From NCBI GenBank assembly GCA_017467625.1, contig JAFUSN010000003.1:186001-250000 (forward strand): DNA of 64,000 nt. Reading direction: 5' to 3'. The notes beneath the pieces are model-generated. The model saw only the letters and a program-made list of their open reading frames with translations. It ran no database searches and was not told the DNA's origin. Source of the stretch: RGIG1681 sp017467625 (GTDB lineage Bacteria; Bacillota; Clostridia; Christensenellales; UBA1242). The position numbers and the translations under genes are program-made. Positions 7,232 through 14,143 of the stretch are shown here, one piece after another (the first letter of the stretch is position 1; each line of letters begins with the position of its first letter).

Positions 7232-8047
7232 ATGAAAATAGCAGTTTTTGGTGATTTAAACGATATTGAAAAAATTGTAAATAAATATGATTATGAATTA
7301 GTTACTTCATTTGAAACTTTAAATGATAGTGCAATTTTCATTTCATCACTTGAAACAGAGTTTTTACCAAATGAACTTATAAACATATTTAAAAAGTTTG
7401 TAGAACAACGCCATGAATTTGAAATTAAATTAGTTTTAGCAGAATTTCCAAATGAAGATGCAAGGGCAGTTCTTTCATGGATTAAACTTTTAAATGATGA
7501 TTTTGGATTAAAAGTTTCCGTTGTTGCTGAAATTGATAAATTAAATTTAAAAGATGATTTTGAAAAAGTTTTAAAAACTTTAAATGAGCAAAATGGAAAT
7601 AAGGCGAGTGTTGAAATTTATACTGATGGTGCCTGCTCGGGCAATCCTGGTCCTGGTGGATGGGGAGCGGTTTTGTTAAATGGAAAACACAAAAAAGAAA
7701 TTTCTGGGTTTGACAAATCAACAACAAACAATCAAATGGAACTTTTGGCAGTTATAAAGGCGTTAGAAATGCTTAAAACTGAATGCACTGTAAACTTATA
7801 TTCGGATTCGGCATATGTTGTTAATGCTATAAATCAAGGGTGGCTTTCAAATTGGCAGAACAACAATTGGCTTGGAGCAGACAAAAAACCAGTAAAAAAT
7901 CAAGAACTTTGGGAAAGACTTTCAAATCTTTTAGATCGACATGAAGTAATTTTTCATAAGGTTAAAGGTCATGCAGATAATGAATTGAACAATCGTTGTG
8001 ATGAGCTTGCAACTGGTGAAATTGAAAAACATTCAAATCAAATTTAA
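7232..8047 (+). CDS. rnhA: Ribonuclease HI with an extra N-terminal domain
   Basis: 271 residues. Residues ~125-268 are a full RNase HI domain with the four catalytic acids in YTDGACSGNPGPGG (Asp), NNQMELLAV (Glu), YSDSAYVVNA (Asp) and NRCDELAT (Asp), plus the KGHADN loop His. It cleaves the RNA strand of RNA-DNA hybrids in R-loops and Okazaki primers. Residues 1-120 are an alpha/beta domain starting MKIAVFGDLNDIEKIV. It is neither the caulimovirus-type RNase H1 N-domain nor a dsRBD; I do not recognise it. Standard RNase HI is ~150 residues, so this is a fusion. An AGAGGG-type RBS lies before the ATG. Confidence 0.9.
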   Translation: MKIAVFGDLNDIEKIVNKYDYELVTSFETLNDSAIFISSLETEFLPNELINIFKKFVEQRHEFEIKLVLAEFPNEDARAVLSWIKLLNDDFGLKVSVVAEIDKLNLKDDFEKVLKTLNEQNGNKASVEIYTDGACSGNPGPGGWGAVLLNGKHKKEISGFDKSTTNNQMELLAVIKALEMLKTECTVNLYSDSAYVVNAINQGWLSNWQNNNWLGADKKPVKNQELWERLSNLLDRHEVIFHKVKGHADNELNNRCDELATGEIEKHSNQI

Positions 8048-8072
8048 AAAGCACACCAAGTGGTGTGCTTTT
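8047..8072. terminator. Bidirectional terminator between rnhA and the PadR-type gene
   Basis: AAAAGCACACCA/TGGTGTGCTTTT forms a perfect 12-bp stem with a 2-base loop. Confidence 0.85.
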
Positions 8073-8073
8073 A

Positions 8074-10401
8074 TTATACATTGAAATTCTTTGAATAGAA
8101 TAATGACATAAAAATTACATTTGAAATAACTGGTGCAAAACTAATAATTGCAGGAATTATCCAATACAAATGGTTATATAGGCTTTGTGAAAAGCTATAG
8201 AAACCAAGTTGCAGGTTAACGCAATAAGTTATAAGCAAAAGTTGAACCGTAATAATAACTGAAATAAATGTCACAATTCTTGGTGCAAATTTTGCAGGAA
8301 TTTTTTTGTATGGATTGATTATATATAAAACTGCATAATATCCAGCATAAATTACAAATGGAATAAATCCAAACAGGAAAAATTTAATGTGGAATCCAGT
8401 CATTTCTCTTGCACCTGTGTTGTTCAAAATTATGTAAAGTGCAGATAGAACAAACACATATCCAAATAGGAGTATCAAGCTTTTAACTAAATTAAGCTTG
8501 TTAATCAAAAGGTAATTCTTTTCAACTTCAAAGCTTGTTGATTTTTGATAGGTTTTAATTTTAATTCCTTCTTGTTCAAACTCTTTTTTAAGTGTTGCAA
8601 TATCTTTTGATTTTTTAATTGCTTCAGGTTCTTCTGCGTTTAAATTTTGATTTTTTGAGTATTCAGAAAGATTTGACAGTTTCTGTTTATATGTTTCACC
8701 AGTATAACTTGGTTTAAATGATTCATAGGTTCTATTTTGATACTCAGTGTTTTCAGTTTTATAGTTTGCAGCACTCTTTGAAATTATATCATCAAAATTA
8801 TTTACTTCATTATTTTCAGTTTCTTCAGTGTCATTTTCAATGGTTGTGGTAGGGGAAAGTTCTACATTTTCAACTGTTTGGACAGTCTTCTCATGCGAAT
8901 TTTCCTCCTTACTGGGAAATGATTCATCATATCCAACTTCACTGCTATTGAAAAAGCTTGCTGAATTTTCATCATTAATATTGTCAAGTTCACTTAAATA
9001 ATTTTCATCGTCTTCATTTTCAGCCACAAAAGTTTGTTGGTTGAATGTGTCTTCAGCATGTTCTTCATCTGGAACATATTCTTCAAATTCAAGCCCTTGA
9101 TTGGTTGTTTCGCCCTCACTTGAAAAGTTGTTAAGTTCATCAATTGCATATGAAAATTGATCAATTTTGTCATCAACTTCATCTTCACTTTTGCCAAGAT
9201 CCATGTTTAAAATATTTTGTTGTTCAACATTTTGGTTTCCATAAATGCTTGTGTATGAATCATTTTCTCCAACATATTCATTAACTTCTTCATCATGGCG
9301 CAACTTTGACAAAATGTTTTTCTCTTGTTCAGAATGATCTTCATTTTGAACAAAAGTTGTTTCAGATGAGTAGTTATCATTTTGATTTTCTGTTTCATAA
9401 TCGCCATAGCTGTATGATGGTGATTCATAACTAAATGCTTCTTGATCTTTAAAATTGTCAGTTTCATTTAGTTCTGTTGAAGGTTCTTCAGAATCAGCAG
9501 TCTCAGTTGAAAATTCTTCTTGAACAACTTCGTAGTCATCATTTTCAACCTCATTAGTTGATTCTTGATTGAGTTCTTTACTTTCATCTGTTTCATGAAA
9601 TTCTTCATTTTCAGCATCAGTTTCAGCAACTTCTTCAAGTTCAACTGGTTCATTATTTTCTTCAAGTGGTTCAGTTTCGTTTAAACTTTGAGCCTCATCA
9701 TTTTGATTTTCCTCATCGTCCATATCTAAAAAGTATTTTCTATAAGGTTGAGTTTGAGCAGGTGAGTCAGAAATTGTTTCATTTGATTCTTGAGGTTCAT
9801 CATCTAAATTTTCTTGATCTTCTTCAACTTCATCTTCAACAATTTCTTGAGTTTCATTATCATCTTGAAGTTCAGAAAGGGTTGTTTTAAGTGAATTTAT
9901 TAATTCAACATTTGATTGATAATCCTGATTGTTTTCAGATTCTGTTTCTTCTGTGTTTTCTACATCTGCTTCTGTTGTTTCGTTTTCATTTGCTGGTTTA
10001 TATTCAAACTGTTTTCCTTCAATAATCTTGTCATAATCTTCTTTGTTAACCAAGCGGTATTCGTCGTAGTCGTGGTTTGACAAAAGGTTGTCAATAATAA
10101 ATTTTGACTTTAGCCATTCTTCCTGTTTCTTTTGAAGGGTTTCACGACCCTTATCTGTAAGTTTGTAGTAGTGTCTTCTTCCACCAATATCGCTATCAAC
10201 CCAATATGATGAAATTAGCTCTTGATTTTCAAGACGCTTTAAACAGCTATATAGTGTTGGTTGTTTAAGTTCGTAAGTTCCATTGCTTTTGGCTTCAACT
10301 TCTTTAATAATGTCAAGTCCATACATATCTTGATCAACCATTGTTTTCAAAATAATGGTATCAATGTTGCCACGAATTAAATCACTATCAATATTTGGCA
10401 T
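8074..10401 (-). CDS. PadR-family regulator fused to a long acidic linker and a C-terminal membrane domain
   Basis: About 775 residues in three parts. Residues ~1-105 are a PadR winged helix (RGNIDTIILKTM, YGLDIIKEVEA, PTLYSCLKRLE, GGRRHYYKLTDKG). Then ~480 residues of low-complexity Glu/Asp/Asn/Ser-rich, probably disordered chain. A short basic stretch (SKDIATLKKEFEQEGIK) precedes four hydrophobic segments in the last ~130 residues. Ordinary PadR proteins have 110-180 residues and are cytosolic; this one would be tethered to the membrane. ATGs at 10416 and 10410 are possible, but GGGG at 10411-10414 suits the ATG at 10401, and palindromic sites overlap the earlier ATG. It probably represses itself; targets are unknown. 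Confidence 0.8.
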   Translation of the reverse strand: MPNIDSDLIRGNIDTIILKTMVDQDMYGLDIIKEVEAKSNGTYELKQPTLYSCLKRLENQELISSYWVDSDIGGRRHYYKLTDKGRETLQKKQEEWLKSKFIIDNLLSNHDYDEYRLVNKEDYDKIIEGKQFEYKPANENETTEADVENTEETESENNQDYQSNVELINSLKTTLSELQDDNETQEIVEDEVEEDQENLDDEPQESNETISDSPAQTQPYRKYFLDMDDEENQNDEAQSLNETEPLEENNEPVELEEVAETDAENEEFHETDESKELNQESTNEVENDDYEVVQEEFSTETADSEEPSTELNETDNFKDQEAFSYESPSYSYGDYETENQNDNYSSETTFVQNEDHSEQEKNILSKLRHDEEVNEYVGENDSYTSIYGNQNVEQQNILNMDLGKSEDEVDDKIDQFSYAIDELNNFSSEGETTNQGLEFEEYVPDEEHAEDTFNQQTFVAENEDDENYLSELDNINDENSASFFNSSEVGYDESFPSKEENSHEKTVQTVENVELSPTTTIENDTEETENNEVNNFDDIISKSAANYKTENTEYQNRTYESFKPSYTGETYKQKLSNLSEYSKNQNLNAEEPEAIKKSKDIATLKKEFEQEGIKIKTYQKSTSFEVEKNYLLINKLNLVKSLILLFGYVFVLSALYIILNNTGAREMTGFHIKFFLFGFIPFVIYAGYYAVLYIINPYKKIPAKFAPRIVTFISVIITVQLLLITYCVNLQLGFYSFSQSLYNHLYWIIPAIISFAPVISNVIFMSLFYSKNFNV

Positions 10402-10414
10402 ACGCTTCATCCCC

Positions 10415-10460
10415 ATACTTATTTTATGTAAGTGTTTATAATTATACTTATTTTAAGTAT
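10415..10460 (-). promoter_or_regulatory. Promoter and two palindromic operator candidates of the PadR-type gene
   Basis: A perfect palindrome ATACTTA-TTT-TAAGTAT (10444-10460) overlaps a minus-strand -10 TATAAT (10441-10446). A second site has arms ACTTA (10417-10421) and TAAGT (10429-10433). The centres are about 27 bp apart. PadR proteins commonly repress their own promoters through such AT-rich dyads; that is inference here. Confidence 0.55.
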
Positions 10461-10625
10461 AACTTTAACTTGGGCGTTAGTCAAACAAAAATCAATGTTT
10501 AGACCTTGTTTGAACGACAAATAAGTGTTATATTTTCAAAAAATAGTTAATAATTTCTTTAACATGTGTTATAATTTCGTTATTGGTTTGAGCAAAAATG
10601 TATAAAATTATATGTGGAGGAACAA

Positions 10626-11303
10626 GTGATTACACCTGACTACATTGAACGATCAAACAGAAAAACGCTTTCACTATCAATCTTAAAAGATGGTAAAATT
10701 GTTGTAAAAGCACCATTAAAAATGAAAGACTCGGTGGTCTATGATTTTGTTTTATCAAAACAAAATTGGATTGAAGAAAAACTTGAGTTTATTCATGAAA
10801 ATAGAAAACAATTTGATGATGTTGTTCGCTATGAAAGGTTTTTGCTTTATGGAAACAGATACACACCAATTTATAGTGATGTGAAAAAAATTGAAACAGA
10901 TGATAAATTCCAATTGATAATTCCACGAAAAACTGATAAGGCAAAAGTTTTGAAAACAATAAAGTCTTGGTATAAAAAATGTGCGAAAGAGGTTTTGGGG
11001 AAACGTTTAAAATTTATTGAAAACAGAATTAGAATTCAATCAACCGGCCTTCGTATTGGTGACAGCAAGGGAAGATGGGGAAGTTGTAATAGCCGAGGAG
11101 CTATTTGTTTTAATTTTAGAGTTGTTATGCTTCCACCAGATGTTATTGATTATGTTATTGTTCATGAACTATGCCACATTGTTGAGATGAATCACAGTAA
11201 AAAATTTTGGGCATTAGTTGAAAAGTTTTTGCCAAGTTATCAAAAACTTAAAAATAAAATTAAAGATTATGGATTTTTACTTTCACTTTTAAACGAAATT
11301 TAA
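10626..11303 (+). CDS. YgjP-like (DUF45/M48-type) metallopeptidase domain protein
   Basis: About 225 residues. The zincin motif HELCHIVEMNH is present in VIVHELCHIVEMNHSKKFW, near residue 180. It is preceded by GRWGSCNSRGAICFNFRV, the conserved WGSC block of YgjP/DUF45 proteins. The N-terminal part starts YIERSNRKTLSLSI, typical of the family. Members are cytosolic, SprT/wss-like zinc proteins; a role in nucleic-acid-associated proteolysis has been proposed, but the substrate is unknown. An in-frame GTG at 10614 overlaps the ribosome-binding site GGAGG (10616-10620), so the GTG at 10626, 5 bases after it, is the likely start. It diverges from the PadR-type gene. Confidence 0.85.
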   Translation: MITPDYIERSNRKTLSLSILKDGKIVVKAPLKMKDSVVYDFVLSKQNWIEEKLEFIHENRKQFDDVVRYERFLLYGNRYTPIYSDVKKIETDDKFQLIIPRKTDKAKVLKTIKSWYKKCAKEVLGKRLKFIENRIRIQSTGLRIGDSKGRWGSCNSRGAICFNFRVVMLPPDVIDYVIVHELCHIVEMNHSKKFWALVEKFLPSYQKLKNKIKDYGFLLSLLNEI

Positions 11304-11328
11304 AGGGACCGCATTTTGCAGTCCCTTT
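11302..11328. terminator. Bidirectional terminator between the YgjP-like gene and trmL
   Basis: AAAGGGAC/GTCCCTTT arms enclose an 11-base loop that includes GC/GC pairing, with T-rich tails on both sides. Confidence 0.8.
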
Positions 11329-11832
11329 TTAAAATTCATCATTTTCAATTCGTCCAGTTAATTCACCAAAATTTAAAAGTCCGTTAAAATTTTGTTGACG
11401 TAATGCCTCATAAACAATTATTGCAACAGAATTACTTAAATTTAAACTTCTTGCTTTCTGATCCATTGGAATTCGTATACATTTATCATAATTGTGTTTT
11501 AAAAGATTTTCACTTAGGCCATAACTTTCTTTTCCAAAAACAATGAAACAGCCATCTGGATATGTTACTTCGGAATATATTTTTTGAGATTTTGTGCTGG
11601 CATAATAAAAGCAAGCATTTGGATTTTGATTCAAAATTTCTTGAAATGAATCAACCACAGTTACATTAGCAAAATCTTTATAGTCCATTTCAGCTCGTTT
11701 AAAATGCTTATCGTCTAAAATAAATCCAAGGGGCTTAACCATATAAAGCTTTGAACCAGTTGCGGCAGCGGTTCTAACAATATTACCGGCATTTTGAGGT
11801 ATTTCTGGCTCAACTAAAACAATATTAACCAT
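11329..11832 (-). CDS. trmL: tRNA (cytidine/uridine-34-2'-O)-methyltransferase TrmL
   Basis: A 167-residue SPOUT methyltransferase. The N-terminus is NIVLVEPEIPQNAGNIVRTAA. The C-terminal trefoil-knot motifs are IVFGKESYGL, CIRIPMDQKARSLNLSNSVAI and a final YEALRQ. It methylates the wobble-base ribose of tRNA-Leu species using SAM. Length and motifs are canonical. An AGGAGAAATT ribosome-binding site lies before the ATG. It is a monocistronic unit convergent with the YgjP-like gene. Confidence 0.92.
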   Translation of the reverse strand: MVNIVLVEPEIPQNAGNIVRTAAATGSKLYMVKPLGFILDDKHFKRAEMDYKDFANVTVVDSFQEILNQNPNACFYYASTKSQKIYSEVTYPDGCFIVFGKESYGLSENLLKHNYDKCIRIPMDQKARSLNLSNSVAIIVYEALRQQNFNGLLNFGELTGRIENDEF

Positions 11833-11952
11833 AATTTCTCCTAATAAAAAATTATAGTTATAACATGTCTTGTTGTCAAACTAAAATGAATTTTGGTTTA
11901 GGTATTGAATTAAAGCACTTAGTATGATAAAATTGTAAAGATAGGTGAATAA

Positions 11953-12858
11953 ATGAGAAATAATATTTTTGCAAAAGTGATTAGTGAATGGCCAGAGGCA
12001 AGTGAAACAAGGAGAATTGGTTTACTGCAAGAAGTTGAAAATTATTTTGCTAGGGAAGAAGGTAGAAAATCTAGAAGAGTTGTTTATGCTCCACATTACG
12101 CAAATTTAAATATTCAATATGCAAAAGCTTCAGCATTTTATAATAGGGAAGAGCCAGAAACAATCTACATAATTAGATTTTTTGAAAATCCAATGGACGC
12201 AATTATTCAAATTCATCATGAAGGATATCATGCAAATATCCATGATTATGTTTTAGGTGAGTCTAATTTAGAGGTTTACAACGACCTTAACAAATCAAAT
12301 TTTGTTAAAGAACAAGAAAATTTTGATATTGTTATCTCTGAACTTGTTAATATGTTTGGCAATGATGCGTTTAAATTTAAAGCATATAGTAGCATTGAAG
12401 AAGAAAGTAATGGATATGAAAATGCTATTGTAGGTTTAAAGATTGTATTAGATTTAATTGAAAATGAAGATGATTTATTTAAACTTTTGCCCTATGCTGC
12501 AACTGCACTGGAAGGGTTGCTTCGAAGGCTTGGCGAAGCAGGTAAGGTGGAAAGAGTTGTTAATTTGAACTATGAAGCTATGCTAAATTTAATTGATATA
12601 CAAGTTCCAAATAATGTAAAAACAAAAATAAAACAGAGTGACAAAAAAATCATAACTAAAAAAGATGAGCTCCTGTTACATATTTTTAATAAGCTACTAA
12701 GTTCATATAAAAAATGTTATGAAAAAAGCGTTGATATGGAAGAACTTGGAATGCCAGGAGAAATTATAGAAAATATACTTCAAAAAGATCAAATGTCTTT
12801 TATTAATGAATACATGCTGGCAGTTTCAGTGTGGATGAAACAAAAAGTATATTCTTAA
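11953..12858 (+). CDS. Unrecognised protein with an HEGYH zincin-like motif
   Basis: 301 residues, soluble, with no signal peptide. Near residue 90 the sequence AIIQIHHEGYHANIHDYV contains HExxH (HEGYH) on a predicted helix, as in zinc peptidases. It follows a beta-rich segment (RRVVYAPHYANLNIQYAKAS, ETIYIIRFF). The C-terminal half is helical and charged. Effector and toxin zincins often show an isolated HEGxH helix of this sort, but no toxin-delivery, immunity or secretion signal is adjacent, and the third metal ligand is not evident. Codon and base composition match neighbours. The start ATG has GATAGGTG upstream, a moderate RBS. Function unknown. Confidence 0.65.
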   Translation: MRNNIFAKVISEWPEASETRRIGLLQEVENYFAREEGRKSRRVVYAPHYANLNIQYAKASAFYNREEPETIYIIRFFENPMDAIIQIHHEGYHANIHDYVLGESNLEVYNDLNKSNFVKEQENFDIVISELVNMFGNDAFKFKAYSSIEEESNGYENAIVGLKIVLDLIENEDDLFKLLPYAATALEGLLRRLGEAGKVERVVNLNYEAMLNLIDIQVPNNVKTKIKQSDKKIITKKDELLLHIFNKLLSSYKKCYEKSVDMEELGMPGEIIENILQKDQMSFINEYMLAVSVWMKQKVYS

Positions 12859-13007
12859 ATTAGAGGAATACAAGAAAAGTATTCCTTTTTATTTTTAATT
12901 TTAATGGGGAATGAAAGTGAAAACACTGAAATTTCCCGTATTTATGAGAGGTTTTTAGTGATATAAACACTTTAGTTTTAAACTTAATTGTTAACAACTT
13001 TTATGCA

Positions 13008-13041
13008 ATCTATTCGCAAAACGCGTGTTTTGCGAATAGAT
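13008..13041. other. 34-bp palindrome, candidate dif-like Xer recombination site
   Basis: The left arm ATCTATTCGCAAAAC and right arm GTTTTGCGAATAGAT are perfect 15-base inverted repeats around GCGT. There is no T tract, so it is not a simple terminator. The architecture (two inverted 11-13 bp arms around a 6-8 bp core) fits a tyrosine recombinase site, and a tyrosine recombinase gene lies 1.1 kb away. It does not resemble the B. subtilis dif sequence. Confidence 0.5.
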
Positions 13042-13214
13042 ATGGGGTTTTGGATAGGGGTTTTTGACACTTTTTAACAATTGATAAAAACAATACGGAA
13101 ATTTGATTTGTTTAATTGAGTTGATTTAAAGTTTATGGATATTTTATTTTTAAATCGCTGTAAATGCTTATTTTATCAAACTCTTATCTCACATAATACC
13201 ATTTGAATAAATTG

Positions 13215-13260
13215 GTGCTATGTGAATCATAATAGACTGTGTTATGTGCGCCATAATAGA
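13215..13260 (+). repeat. Two 22-base imperfect direct repeats (24-bp period)
   Basis: Copy 1 (13215-13236) and copy 2 (13239-13260) share GTG[C/T]TATGTG and [C]CATAATAGA ends and differ in the middle. Partial inverted matches occur at 13190-13200 (CACATAATACC) and 13423-13432 (GACATAGCAC). They may be protein-binding sites. Confidence 0.5.
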
Positions 13261-13519
13261 AATGTTTTTATCATATCACTTAATTATATTTTAAATTTCT
13301 TGATTAACTTTCACTGTATTTAATTTATGAGTTATTTTGCAATTTGAGCAAAGTTTTTGATTTTTAAATTTTTCAATATTAATTTGAATTATGGTGTAAT
13401 ACTCCCCCAAATTTGCTTGTGTGACATAGCACTTTTATCAAATTATTTAAAAAAAATGTTTATTTTGATTTTATTTATTTTTAACTTATGTTATAATTCA
13501 CATATATAGAGGTGAAATT

Positions 13520-14035
13520 ATGGAAAGATTTTTTTTAGCGAGTTCTGGTGCAACAGCTCTTTGGATTGTTGTTGATGTGCTTTTGATGCTCACTGCAATT
13601 GGTTTATTTGTTTGGTTTTATTTTATGTTCATTAGAAAGTCTTCTAGTAAAGTTGAAGATGACTCAGTGAAAAAAATTAATTCTGATACCTATGTGATTG
13701 AAAAGTCATCAAATGATTCAGATTCAAATCCAGTTGAAATTAAAACAAATCGTGTTGAACATTTCTCATCGCAAATAAATGAAATTTATGAGCCAGTTAA
13801 GGATAAACCCGCAACTGATGTAAAAGTTTCAGATGAGCCAAAGGAAAAGACATTGAAAAAAGAAGAAGTTATTAATTTTGCTCCTTCTCCACGCAAAACT
13901 AAAATTAAGACCACAAAAAAACCAAAGGAACAACCAAAGCAAAAAATTGAAAATCCAACTTATGATGAAGCAAGAAATTTTGTTGATGTTATTAAAAGTG
14001 AACAAACAACCAAGAGAAAAAGAAAAACAAAATAA
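13520..14035 (+). CDS. Single-pass membrane protein with a long charged tail, function unknown
   Basis: 171 residues. One membrane segment at about 12-40 (ALWIVVDVLLMLTAIGLFVWFY) is followed directly by a basic stop-transfer FIRKSSSK. The remaining ~130 residues are probably a disordered cytoplasmic tail: acidic at first, then very Lys-rich (RKTKIKTTKKPKEQ; TKRKRKTK at the end). The basic tail could touch DNA or RNA at the membrane. The RBS is GAGGTG, well placed. It lies between the palindrome and the recombinase gene and ends in its own terminator. No family recognised. Confidence 0.65.
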   Translation: MERFFLASSGATALWIVVDVLLMLTAIGLFVWFYFMFIRKSSSKVEDDSVKKINSDTYVIEKSSNDSDSNPVEIKTNRVEHFSSQINEIYEPVKDKPATDVKVSDEPKEKTLKKEEVINFAPSPRKTKIKTTKKPKEQPKQKIENPTYDEARNFVDVIKSEQTTKRKRKTK

Positions 14036-14059
14036 AGAGATGCATGTATGCGTCTCTTT
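14034..14059 (+). terminator. Terminator after the single-pass membrane protein gene
   Basis: AAAGAGA[T]GCAT pairs with ATGC[G]TCTCTTT around GT and is followed by TTTTTC. Confidence 0.8.
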
Positions 14060-14093
14060 TTTCTTCCCTTGATAAGTTTTAAATTAAATTTAA

Positions 14094-14105
14094 CTATTCG
14101 CAAAA
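14094..14105 (+). promoter_or_regulatory. 12-base copy of the palindrome arm upstream of the recombinase gene
   Basis: CTATTCGCAAAA is identical to bases 3-14 of the left palindrome arm at 13008. It lies 39 bases before the recombinase ATG, where a promoter would be expected. It may be a recombinase or regulator half-site. Confidence 0.4.
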
Positions 14106-14143
14106 TATTTGACAATGATGTTTTTTAGAATTAAAATTTAATT

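Larger units (their letters stand above)
12859..13519. other. 660-bp gene-free region at the transcription strand switch
   Basis: No credible ORF on either strand. It holds the 34-bp palindrome (13008-13041), a pair of 22-base direct repeats (13215-13260) with partial inverted copies near 13190 and 13423, and ends with a TATAAT box about 25 bases before the next gene. Genes to the left are mostly on + and those to the right mostly on -. Confidence 0.7.

Noticed and set aside
13008..13041. Palindrome as an intrinsic terminator
   Set aside because: No T run follows on either strand, and the nearest upstream gene ends ~150 bp earlier.
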